A stretch of DNA of 64,000 nt, taken from the NCBI GenBank assembly GCA_003864495.1, contig ML133456.1, forward strand, positions 2,605,255 to 2,669,254. The letters are read 5' to 3'. This stretch comes from Nemopilema nomurai (Eukaryota > Cnidaria > Scyphozoa > Rhizostomeae > Rhizostomatidae). Below, one piece after another: positions 37,220 through 49,700 of this stretch. The notes under the pieces are model-generated. The model searched no databases. It worked only from the letters and a program-made list of their open reading frames with translations, and was not told the origin of the DNA. Both the position numbers and the translations under genes were made by a program. Positions within the stretch are counted from its first letter, which is position 1. Each line of letters begins with the position of its first letter.

Positions 37220-37872
37220 TTCCAGCCTTGAAAATGTCAACGATTCATGGTTTTATGTCACTAACACTGGCTTGAAAAAAATGTTCTACGGTACAGATCG
37301 GCCTAGTCAGCTTTCGAAAGTCATTTCCGACTATCCTCTACGGAGCAGGACGAAATGGAGTCGATATGATTGATAATAAATCCTGCTGTGCCCTGTGTTT
37401 GAAGTGATCGAAATTCAATACAAAACAAAAGGGCCATGTCAAGTTGATTAACTTTTTTCTATCAGCACATAGTCATAGTGCAGCCATTAGAACAAAGACG
37501 TCTGTTCTGTTCCCCATTCTATGGTAATCACCTCTTATTTTTGTGGCTTCCTTGTTCGACTCCTCCTTTCTGAGGACAATGAAATCGAGTGTTTGTCCAA
37601 AACCGAAGGCACGGTTACGGCCCTTTATGGGGAAAAGGAAACTGGGCTGTTCCTGCGGCTTGCCCGAAAACATTTCATGGGGCAATGATCAAAACTTTAA
37701 TTCAATGTTCTTTGGGGGCACATCGGAGGAATTGGAGTTGTGGTCTCTTGTCAAGAATTTGAAAATATTTTGGAATTTCGCACAAAACTGCATGATTCAA
37801 TTTCACGCAAAACATCGGGAGGTCAAAAAAGCCATTTTATTGTTGCACTTTTACTGACTAAGTGGCTGCAAT
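37220..37872. promoter_or_regulatory. Upstream region of the DRAK-type gene
   Basis: The 650 bp between the kinase start codon and the hAT-like element should hold the 5' UTR and proximal promoter. No specific TATA or initiator can be defended. The open frame 37543-37857 (plus) lacks any support. Confidence 0.3.
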
Positions 37873-38910
37873 CAGTGGCGAAGCTGGGCGCCAAAACCTG
37901 GTCATGCCAAACATTTACCCTTTGTCCCCTCCCCCTACAGAAAACGAAAAGTAGCTGCGCTTGAGAAAATGCGCCTTCGCAGAAGTAAAAAATCCTTCAA
38001 CACAGACAACAGTAAAACTACAAAAAAAAAAAAACAAGACGACTTAGGGAGATGCGTACAACAAAAAGCATGCTTGCTGGTTATCCTTGAGGGGAACCTT
38101 TAAACAGTAACCGATCCGTCAGCTTTCTTTATTAAGCGCAATATCAAGGCATTTTCAAAATTACCAAAAATAAAATAAATGAAATTATTGGCGAATGCTT
38201 CATTGATAAGGTTGAAGTGAGCATTGTTTGGTTAAGCAGCAACAAGTTAATATCAATAAAAAGTAATGTTCCTTCCACAACATGGTGTAAACATGAAACA
38301 TCAATAAGTTCTCCAACAAGTTCTCTTTCTCTTCGCTGCCACGTGCACAGGGCCACTTTAGTTGAAGCTGAGGCATTGCCCTAGGTTTCTTAGCCATCAA
38401 CTTCTGATCGGCAACATTTCTTGAATTCAATGGCTTCCTAAAAAGATTCAAAACTCTATCCCGACTGGAAATAATTTCCTCTGCACGAAATAAAGACATT
38501 TCTAAATATACAAATATCAACTTAATCTGTGATGATTATCGGTTATTATGATTATTATAGCGAGGTCGTGCCCATTTCTGAGAGCACGACCTGTATTGTT
38601 TTTCTCTATTGTTGGCCCGACCAAACGCAGGTTGTCCAATCGAGGGTTCTTTTGTTGGGCACGACCAAATCACAAGGTACCAAATTATGGGCATGACCAA
38701 TATGTAGCCCTGTGGTACCTCCGCTCCGCTCTCAAAAAGTTCACAGGGGACCCAGTTTTTAGAGTATCACTTATAACAGTAATGACTGACGGTTATAACT
38801 AAAGAAAACCTTCACCTTTGAAGCATTTTTTCTTGAAAATAAAAAATAATATCTCTGAAAATTCTTTGTCGTGCCGGGAACGACAGGCACGACCTTTGTT
38901 TTCGCCACTG
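37873..38910. mobile_element. Non-autonomous hAT-like transposon, 1038 bp, with 8-bp target duplication
   Basis: Perfect 8-bp flanking repeat GCTGCAAT (37865-37872 and 38911-38918). Left end CAGTGGCGAAGC; right end is the complement of CAGTGGCGAAAA, so about 10 bp of terminal inverted repeat. The right third carries repeated GGCACGACC/GGTCGTGC motifs, including an inverted pair at 38564-38571 and 38584-38591 and further copies near 38655, 38690 and 38885. These resemble the subterminal repeats bound by hAT transposases. No transposase frame is present. The CAGTGGCG end is shared with the MITE at 18068. Confidence 0.85.
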
Positions 38911-40893
38911 GCTGCAATAGTTGCTTTTCTTGTCGTATGCTTGATGCTTTCAACAAAATACTCTCTTTTTAAATTCATTTATATTTTTTCAAACGAAAAC
39001 ACGTTCATATTTGAGGAGTACAATAGCTCAATTGGTATTTGCAACCCCTCCGTGCTCAAAGGGAACACAAATACAGTCAGTTCTTGCAAAGGTTCCTAAA
39101 AGACAGAATGTTCCACGTCATATGAAAATGTTACAAAACTATTTGAAACAATTATATCGACTCCCTTTTTAACTAAAAATGATAACATTATTAATCGATG
39201 GATGAATCAAAATGAAAAACCCAATAAAATTCCTTGCAATTGCGTTTAGACGGAGGGCTTGCAAAATAATGTGAGTTGCGATAGTCAGTTATTTTGATAC
39301 AACTTCGTGGCTGGTCACGTATTCCAAACAGTCTAAAAATACAATTCAAGTCAAAACGAGACTTTTAATCCCGGGCGCTGCAGAAATGTCACCAATCCAC
39401 TTGATTTTAGTCTAAGCTCTAGTTATAGTATTGAATCTGTTGGGCCTCCTTGAAGTCTGAGGCTTAAACCTTGTAATTTGAGGATGAGAATAATTGCAGA
39501 GGTGAATAAGTAGGTTTCACTCCTTCATTAAACAGTAAATAGTAGCTAAGTGGTTTTAATCGTATTAATTGCATCTGCATTCGTGATAAACAACTAGGGA
39601 CATGGTACTTCACTAAACATCCTGTCCTGCAGTTGGGTCTGTCAAGGGAGTCATGCCCCCTCTAGTAGAGAGAGTTCCATCATTCTATACTTTTTTTCTA
39701 TAATATAACATTATGCAATGTTGGAGGTTCTTTATAAAAATAGGTTTGATAAAGAATTCATTATATTGGATTTTAGAGTAAATTATGTACTTTGACTCGG
39801 TGATTATTGACTTTTTTTTTATTTGCTTAATTTGCAACAACCATGGGCAGATGAATTTCAGAAATCCTCAAGTAATTTTGCGGATCATTTCGTTCAAGTT
39901 TTGTGGGATTGTTGTAGAAAAGTAAACAGATCGAATGAATTTTAAATTCCGGCAGCTTATATGTTCATTCCTTCGCATGCATTAGAAGGCGTTAAGAAAT
40001 GTCAGTTATTCGTTAAGTGCTACCGCCAATTCTGAGGTATACCCCTTTGAAGTACAATTTCAGACTTTTTCATTTAGTTACTTTGGGCGATTTTTCATTA
40101 GACAAAATACAACCAGGTAAATACTTTAGACCCATATACCGGCACTGTATACGTGCCAATATAATGAATATTGTCCAGTGACAAAAACAGAGCTGCAGAA
40201 TTAACGGTCAAGTCACTTCAATTCATTTCAAGCAAACATCATCAAGTGTGCAAACTCCTCTCGAATTAATCGAGAACAGTAGAACTGGAAAGACTGACCG
40301 TGTAAACCTGATGAGTCCATGATCTTTTTCCCAAGAGAGGACACAACTTTTAAGACACGAGAGCGTGTGATGTCAAGACAGCTACCCCCTCAGTTTAATG
40401 GCCAGCAGCTAGTTGCAACGTTGGACGTTGGAATATACCGGTGCATATATTTAATGAATTGGCTGCTCTTCAAGGCCCTTGCGTTCCTGGCACACAATAG
40501 TATTTAATTGAGATTCATCAGCTTATTTGATGGATATAATAAATTTCTACACCGACTTTCTCCAAAATTAAGACTCGCGATCTGCATATTGATAGCAGTA
40601 AAATCAAACAAGCCACTTTCCTCATCGACTGATGTTGCATCAGTCGTTATACAACTTCTCTAGAGCCAAGCTTTTGATCCTACCAAAACGGCCGCCCTCG
40701 AGTGTCCGACTTCATTTGTTGAACCACAAAAGCTAGATCCAGAAGTCGAAGCTGACATTTTCCAGGCCAAAGGCTTTGACGAGAACTGGAGCCTGAAACC
40801 TAGCCAAGCCTGGGTCCCAAAGTTGACCGCACATTTACCTAGCCTTCGTAGATAGATGTGCCATTATTGAACTTGCTTCTATCTGTCTAACTT

Positions 40894-40985
40894 GCTTAAC
40901 ATCACTATTTTCTTTCTTAGAAACCTGATCTAAAAACGAGCATTAACTTCAAAACCTCAGAGTCAAATATGTAGTGTTAAAATTT
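40894..40985 (+). repeat. Dispersed direct repeat, copy A
   Basis: Segment beginning GCTTAACATCACTATTTTCT and including CCTCAGAGTCAAA; a diverged second copy in the same orientation lies about 1.03 kb to the right. Confidence 0.8.
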
Positions 40986-41923
40986 TTAAAAATTTGTTAC
41001 TAGCTCGAGCTCTATAATAGAGAAAGATGTTGCTTATAGCATGCTTATCCTCAAACCCAACCAAACCAATGACCAACCCATCGATTCATTTGATCCCTAA
41101 AACAGTGAATAAATTCCTCTTTTTGCAGGCAAAGCCCATGTTTTTCCAGAGAGAGGCACATTATGGCCATAACAGAAATTCCATTATACATACGCCTAGC
41201 CAGACAGACACATTACGAACAGTCGACCAACAGGCCGCCGCTGAACTGCACATTAAGAGTTGACAACTGTGAAGAAATGACACCGAGATTCTCTGTTGAC
41301 AGTAAGTAATCACAAAATAACTTTATCCTAATAAACCAGAAAAGGTAAGAAAATCAAGCACCACTTGGCGCAATGGCCCTTGAAGCGTCCTGGTGCAAAT
41401 GACTTCAGCTGCGTCTCACGTCAGGACACCAGTGTCACCATAAACCTCTCCAGTGTAATGCGCCATCACAAAGGTTATTATTTCTACAAAGTCACTACTA
41501 GCAAATGGCTCTAGTAAGATCGTCCATCTGCACAAGTGTAAACAAAGCTGGATGTCTAAGAATTACAGTTCTAGGCAAGATACCTGGTCTGTCGACAGCT
41601 CTCAATACTCCAAGACGTATCTTTGACAGGAAATCTGAAGACGAAATACAAATTATAGAGAATAACTGAGCTAACATTTCGTTCAAAAACCAGCCATTGA
41701 TAGGGGAATTGGTGGGGAGACGACACCAGAGCGTGCTACCAAAATCGACAAAATTACAAGATGAACGTGACTCTATAGCATTTGGCATTCTACACCATCA
41801 TTCACAAGGCTAAAGCAGGCAGGCTGGTACAGAGCTGGGGTAGCAATGACGCGAGTAACACGTGGGCAACCTATGCCTAATTTTAAACTGGCAGGATAAG
41901 AGGGAAAGCTACCTTTCTATATG

Positions 41924-42030
41924 GGCTTAACACCACTATTTTCTTTCTAAGAAATCTGCTCTGAAAACGAGTACTTAAAAAATCCGAATTAACTTCAGAA
42001 CCTCAGAGTCAAAAATGTAGAATTAAAATA
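41924..42030 (+). repeat. Dispersed direct repeat, copy B
   Basis: Matches copy A (GCTTAACACCACTATTTTCT, later CCTCAGAGTCAAAAATGTAG) with scattered substitutions and a short insertion of about 15 bp. Confidence 0.8.
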
Positions 42031-45000
42031 TACTAACTAAAAAGGGTGGTTTGGGAGTATTGTAAACCGTGGATGTGGATAGAGCGAGAAGTGATCCAGA
42101 AGAGGAACATAAGACGAGAAAACCCTATTAGAAGTGATGTCACCACGCATGCTTAGAAACACAAGTACGTAGGGCTGGCAGAACTATTGGTAAATGCATT
42201 CTAAGCAGAATCTGAATTTTCAGCGGTTATGAGTGGGTGTAGAAAATTCTCATATCAATGGCTAGTTTTTCTGTGATTAATCTAAAATAAATGGAACTAA
42301 CATATTAATTTCAATTAGCGTAAATTTAAATATACACGTCATGGATTGCAATGTAAGCTAAGCAATAATCGTACGGAATTAAAAAGAAACTCATTTTTTC
42401 GAAAACCCTTTCCTAAGCCTTTTGTCACTACATGATCACAACCATGAAAAAAACTAGACATACGTTTTATGCTGCAGACAGTACAGAATTATATATGCTT
42501 AGCAATAACAGGCTATCTTGACAATACCCAGAATATCATTTAAAATTTATGCTGTAAAATAACAAAATGGTCAGCCCAACAAGATGGTTCAGTAAATATT
42601 CCCAAGTACCAAACATAAAAAGGAAAACAGAAGACGGCGGTGTATGTATTGCGAGAATATGCATCTTAAAAGTGTTAAATAATATTAAAATCTACGTTTA
42701 ATATTGAAAACATCTATGCTTTGGTTAAAAAGTCGTATCGGACATTACACACTTCGCAACTTGATAAGCAAAGTAACACAAAACAAAACTAAATGAAAAC
42801 TTGTGCTGAATGCAATCCAGGCATCAGCTGAAAATGCTTTATCATATGAGAAAAGGCTTGCATGTAAATTATTGAACGCATTAATGGGAACAAATTGGAA
42901 ATATCGACACTTGGCAAGAAAAAATCGAAAATATCTAGAAAAAGTCGACGAAAATGACCAAGTACAAATAGAAATGTAGGAAAATTACTATAATTTGTTA
43001 AATAATAGGTAAATAAAAAAGATTGATTTTATAAACAAAGGTCATTGCAAAGAATAAAGGGTAATTTACGTCCCAAATCACGCACAAGAAAGTAAACAGT
43101 ACTTCAGCTATGTCTCTTACGTCTAAAGAGAAACTTAAGCAAATACTCAATCTGGTTACGCAAAGAGCACAAGGTCTTTGCAGTATCTGGTCCATGCAAC
43201 AGTTGTTGCGAACAAATGGCACCTCTCTTACAACAACAATCAAGTATGTTTACAGCCAAAGACCCTTTTATCATACATACTTTCCTTTCTATTTAAATGC
43301 TTGAGCTTTGCATAAATAAAGGTTTGAATAACAAGAGGCTAAATATGCTGTTTGGAATGGCTATGGAGTTTTACGGTTGCTGACATAATTTGCTCATGTT
43401 AAACTACGTCCCCGTGAAAAATTGTGTTAACACAGTTGCCTTTGTATGTAAGGCAATGACATTTCATTTGTTATGTTCATCCAAAAACATCAGTATCAAA
43501 ATAAAGCATGTATATATCTGACTAAAGTATTAGTAAAGTATCTAAAGTATTATAAGCTAAAATGTATCTGACTCCATAAATTTGTCTATTCTACTTACAA
43601 ACGCTACGGAATTCGCGTGTCTCTTTCCCACCCACCTATTACATTACAGAACTACAGCCAAGAGCCATTTGCTTGACAATTTCAGCACACTAGCACTATG
43701 AAGCATTTCAACCTAACCAATATATAGTGCTTTATAACACCACAACATCAGTGCTTCATTCCACCTTCAAGAGGTTTATTCCCTTTAAATACTACCTAAT
43801 TTGCTTTCGCATTCAAATATGAAATACCGCCTTATTACACAACAAAATAGCATCAAGTCGAAGTGCCGATCGCATGGGGGCAGCTAAATGCGTTGCATGT
43901 GAACTGGGTTCCTAATTCAATCAACAGTCCTTCACCTTAAATTTTACGATACAATTGTGGTTACGTCATGGAGCACAAGATAATAACTATGTTAAATCGT
44001 TAACATGACAATGATGATGGCCTGAAATGGCACAATCCTTCTGCAAAAAGGAGATGTTAGATTTCGTGACACCTTTTAATTATCATAGCGGTATCATCCG
44101 ATGTCACATCAAAAAGGCCTACGTCAACTTGCTTCAAGAATGAGAAATATTTGTGGAGAAATATTCGTGCTTATATGGTCATTTAACATGGTCATAATAT
44201 GGAGATAAAATGATCATTTCTTTACGGTATTCGATCTGACGAATATCTAGCGTCAGCCGGATGTTTTCTTACGTTGCATTTTTTGGCAACAGCGTCTACA
44301 AATGATACACCACATGGCTACATCTACATTCTAAGGGTTTTGTTAAGTAAGCTTCGTTCCTTTTGTGACGGGCATTTATTTCGAGGCAACAATACATAAC
44401 AGTAAACATCACCGAACGACAAACACATAAAACGCCACACAACACGGAGAATTTCGCGACGGACAAATTTAATTGTTTAAAGGCTTTGGTAATCTATTGC
44501 AGCTCAATGTCTTGCTTTTCTTCACTCAGGCATGACAGAGCTACTCACACTTTCAAATGAACATTTAAACGGACAAGAACGTGCCGGCAATTTGCCTATA
44601 GTGCTGAAAATAACAAACATCTCAGAAAAACTTTAACCAAAACAGCCCGGCCTCTAAATAAGTATCCTGGCATCTAGCAGTGCCAAAATGGTTTAACACA
44701 ATGCAAACTCTAAAACACTTTTCCATGCCGATGCAATCTTGCATATCCTTCATATTCTATAGTAATTTTAATTGGCAGGCTACCGGCACATCTGCTGGGA
44801 CTCTATCTGCTCATCAAAGTGCCAAAAAATGGCTGGCGACATGTTTCATGGTAAATAAGGAGGAGCGTTGGTTTTTGGTCGGATACAACTGGCGTTTTGT
44901 TGGGATTGCTTGAAGGGAGATTTATTGAAGCATGTACAACTAGGACTTCCTTGATTAAGATAGCATTGCTTTATCTTCCGCGATCGAAGAATCAGACATT

Positions 45001-46270
45001 AATGATGTGATTAATTATGAAACAGATGTTAATGCCGGCCCTTCGTAAACTGTGCGATCATTCAAAAACTCTTGGGAATCCAGGAAAACCATTATATCAC
45101 GAAAAATGGTCAATAGACAAGACTATGCTTTTCCAAACTGAATTAAGCGTCTTTCTGCAGAAAATTATTCCACAGGGAACCTTTATACCACATATTACAT
45201 TGTGTAACTAAATTGAAAATCTGACATGGGCTCCTCTATCATCAAAAAGCAACAATATCAAAGTTAGATTCTAACAGCTAAATATAACTATTTCAAATGC
45301 TTGCGGTATGTACTTTGCTTACACATAAAACTTAAGGTCTGGAACAGAAACGACAGGGGAAAAGTCGTGGGCACCTTCAAAAAGTATTTAATCAATGACC
45401 AACATCGTGAGAACACTTTTTCTTGATTAGTGACTACAGGAAATGCTTGTGCAATGGAAAAATGTATGGCTACGATAACGCTACCCACCTCGGATGCACT
45501 AAAACTTGAAATGTGCAACGAATTTCTCCATTGTATAAAACTTAATTATCCAAGACAGCATACAATCTATTGCAAATATAACCCATAGGTATCACAAAAA
45601 GTAAACGAAAGTGTTTATTGCTCATGGGCAGCCTTAGGAGTAAAGCAAGCGTAATATGCGTGCTTGTGGAGATTACTGTTTTCCTGTCAGAAGCACTTTC
45701 AGGTTGATAAGGTATAACGATTTATCACTGTTTTTTAGGAATTAGTCAGGAAGAAATTGGAACTGGTTTTACAAGGTTACCATCAAAGAACTAAAAAGTA
45801 GAAATTTAAAAAGGAAGCCCCCCTATTGGAGATGTAGGATTATTCTCAAGCTGAGCAATGTATTTGCCAGTTTTTGGAATTTACAAACTATTCATCTATT
45901 TGAAGGGGTTCACGCGAGTACCCAAAAATGCCACTCGTTATTACCTACTTATAGACAAACTTTCCCTTCACTGCAAAGGATTAAATGCAAACGATTTAGT
46001 GGGCCATTCTCGATAGGTTTTGAAAAAACAGTATTTCTTTGATCTCAAAGGCTCGAAATACTGGGCCTCAAAGAAGGTGTGGGATTCATAGAATGCCGTA
46101 GTCTGCACAAAAGCTTCGTCTGTTTTGTAAACTGCTGTGGGTTTTAACTTGTCATTATATGAACAAGAAGCTCGCGTTATTCGTGTGCTTGTACTTCACG
46201 TAGCGCAACTTAACCTCTGGCAAAAGAATCAAGATGCAGTCAATTGCAAGAGAAGATAATTGAAAATTAT

Positions 46271-46307
46271 GCCACAGTTACGCCACAGTTACGCCACAGT
46301 TACGCCA
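46271..46307. repeat. 11-bp tandem repeat, 3.4 copies
   Basis: Unit GCCACAGTTAC repeated perfectly three times and partly a fourth, about 410 bp downstream of the RBM33-like stop codon. Confidence 0.9.
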
Positions 46308-46719
46308 AGAAAGTGGCATGGTCGTTTGCTAGACAAGATAGAATTTGACGGCAATGCGTTAAACCGTACGCGAAGGTGAAAATGAAACACTGTGGCCAAT
46401 CTTTCATCAATTTAATAAATAAAACCTGCATAGAAGGCAACAAGAAAGCACGTTGCGACTCAAGTTAAACATGATTGACAAGGCAGCCTTTAGAGCCATT
46501 GCGTTGCACAGCTGTGAACCGCCGACTGCTGAATACGCACTTACCAGGGTATGACTGGATGCGAAACGTTCATCAGACCATTCGATCCGCACCCGAGATA
46601 GAGCCTTAAAGATCGGCTAAACCTGAAAACAAGACCATTTCGAACTTTTTCAAGTCAAGTGTTGGTCAATACAAAAGAAATGGAAGCATTCGGAGCATAC
46701 ATACCTAGAGGCCGTTCTG

Positions 46720-49700
46720 TCAAACAAACTCAACGGTAATTTCATTGTCGTCCACTACAGTTCTACAAAAAAGGTGGAAAATAACTGTCGATAAACGATC
46801 ACTGTGCACTGGTTTGGTGGGTCAGGAGCCTAAAATGTGATGACTTCAGTGTCCATATTTCTTTTGCATGCAAGGTGAGGTAGAATGAAAAAATACTTCG
46901 TAGCATATCCAACCAATATAATTGACATACGCAGGTAGAAATATTGAATCCATCCAATTTCAATTGAGAATCCACATGACAGTTCTCTTCGATGCCTTAA
47001 AATCTGTGTATTACTGTTTCAATGCGAGATAAACGTGAATAACATGCCGTAAACGTATATTACGTCACGACGACTATAGGATACGAGTTAGGGGGAAAGG
47101 CGATACCTGTTGAACCGCTTTTTGCATGCCATCGCATGCTCTGATTTGAAATAGGTCACGAGTGCTTTGTGGCGTGATCTTGATATTTTGAGGAGCTGGC
47201 AAAATAGAAAAAGAGTTGGATGAGTTAAACCGTGCTCAGTCCTTCGCGAAAATTCCTAGAAACAGGCACGTGCTGCAAAGAGACAGCCAAACAAGGCACA
47301 CCAAAACAAGGGAAGATTGCATCAATCTGGAGTTGGGAGGCTTTGAAGAAACCATCGCTTTACTTTGAAGATCACACTTCAAAATCAGAACGACAACGAG
47401 TAAAAGGTCTCGATAAAAAGATAAAAACAGCAACACTGTTAAAAGACATCTTGTTAAAAGCCAAGCCTCAAGCACGTCTATCTGGCACTTGTCCAATGAC
47501 ACAAAAAAACAAAAGTTGCAGGTTAGTAATCGATCAAAGGGCTTATTCCTTTTGTCACCCGTGCCTTAACCAACATCATAACCATCTTTTGGGTGGTCTA
47601 AACTGTTGGCTTACTTAGAGTCTAGCCTTGCTATTGTATAAACACAAGGCGTAAAGCAACACATCTCCTCATTCTAGTATGCTCATCCCGTACATAATTG
47701 AGTTATTCACTCACATCAGGCCTAAATAGGCGGATATTATCACAGTAATGATTTGAACATTGATCACAAAAAAGCGGGCTGGGCCTAGCACACTTGAAAC
47801 GCACGCGTGAGTTAGGCTAGGCGTCCCTACCTCGATCTTTCCGATTTCCGCCATCAGTGTCTTGAGCTTCCTCTCGGTCGTTGTCGACGAAACATTCGAT
47901 ATCATGACTCTGTTCTTCTCCACCCTTGGGGTTGCAACTGCATTCGCTTGGCGCTCGCTGCTTTTCCTCGAATCTCGACGTGGTCGCCTCTGCGCCGAAT
48001 CTGGGCTTGTTGTTCTTTGCTAAGGAGTGCAATATTAGACTTCTGAATACGCACCTCTTTCATACAAGAGATTATGCTGCAGCAACATAAAGGGCATTTA
48101 AAAAATCCAGCGATGTTCTAGGGCGCACTGAGAATATTAGTGATTTGGTAATCTCAACCTTCGTCGTGTAACTAACCCCGTTTTCGTTTCCAATATATCA
48201 CATATTCTATACATCATGAATATATCACATATCCTATACATCATGGTGTTTCGATATCAAGTGGTGATGTAAGCCCGTTCACCGACTTCTATACAGCAAA
48301 CTTCACTTACATTCTACAATCAATTATACGAATTCAACCATAAACGAGATGCGATCAAAGCACTAACCCGTGACGTGCTGGCTCTTGTTTCTTCATCCAA
48401 ATCGCCTTGCTCCCGATCACGCTCATTTCTACGTCTTTTGGGGGGTCGATCTCTTTCATTCTCTTTATCCACTCTCCTATCATAGTCCCTCTTCTCTTTT
48501 GCGCCCCTGTTATCCCTTGATGGTCTCTGGTCACGTGGATAATCACGTTGGTCTCTCGGCTCCCGCTGGTCTCTCGGCTCCCGCTGGTCTCTTGGCTCCC
48601 GCTGCTCCCTCTGTTCTCTTGGTTCCCTCGGATCTCGGATGTCCTTTTGCTCTCTTGGCTCCCTTTGGTCACGCATGTCTCTTGGTTGCCTCGATTCCCT
48701 TTGGTCCCTTGGATCCCTCTGTTCTCTAAAGGCTCTCGGCTCTTTCAGGTCTCTTGAATCTCTCGACTCGCGTCGGTCTCTCGAGCCACCTTGGTGTGGA
48801 GGCCTTTGTCGGTTATCTTCCCGCGGCGTTCTATCATCACGTGGTCGACCACGTGGCCTTTCACGATCCCTGTCTCTACTATTAGCCCTCTCTCTTTCTT
48901 TGTAGCCATCTCGTTCTCTTGGGCGTTCACGCGCTCTGTCTACAGAGGACCTATTAACCTGGGTACGATTTTCTCTAAACCGTTCACCCTGTTGTGGTGG
49001 TGGTCGAGGTTTCCCCCTTTGGTCAGTTTCCTTAACCCCGCCAGGGGAGAACGACCTAGATCTTGATCTCGAGCCAGAACGAGACGCCCACGAACGCGAG
49101 GGTGATCTTGAAACTGAACGGGAAAGAGACCGCGAAACAGATCGAGATAAAGACCTTGACCGTGAACGTGACCTTGACCGTGTCCACGACCTCGAGCGTG
49201 ACCTTGAGTTTGACCTTGACCTGCTGCTGTACGGGCTTCCACTGTCATCACTGTACCGTCGTCTTTTCTCTTTGTGAAGAGCGGATGCAGTCTAGAGAGA
49301 AACTTTTTTCATTTCAACAATTTTCAACATTTTCCTCAAAGACAATTATAACATGCACAAAAACTCTCCCTTGGAAAAAGTATCTCCCTTGGACTGAAAA
49401 CGTGGACAGTTACCAGATAAAAAACATTATATATACACGTTGATTTTATTGTCCTTCAGAAATAAGAAAAAACCGGATGTGCGTCTACAAACTTATTACC
49501 GCTTTCTGCACAAGCATTTGCCTTGATGGATCTTGTTGGTGTTGCTGTTGCTGTTGTTGTTGCTGCTGCTGCTGTTGCTGCTGCTGTCTCATTAGCTGTG
49601 CTTCGTATAACTTTCTTTGTTGCTGTTGATGTTGCTGTTGCTGTTGTGCAGCTGCTGCAGCGATTAGGTCGGTACCCTGCCCTGGGAATCCCGGCCTCAT

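Larger units (their letters stand above)
38919..46719. other. Gene-poor interval (7.8 kb) between the hAT element and the RBM33-like 3' end
   Basis: Beyond small repeats I find no gene I can support. Two exon-like pieces (minus 41588-41637 with good splice sites; plus 43110-43245 with a GT donor) could not be linked to neighbours. The minus-strand 3' UTR of the RBM33-like gene should extend into the right end. Confidence 0.4.

Noticed and set aside
41588..41637. 50-nt minus-strand exon-like piece with good AG and GT sites
   Set aside because: No neighbouring exons or recognisable protein; could be non-coding or chance.
43110..43245. Plus-strand frame MSLTSKEKLKQILNLVTQ up to a GT donor
   Set aside because: No continuing exon found and no family match.
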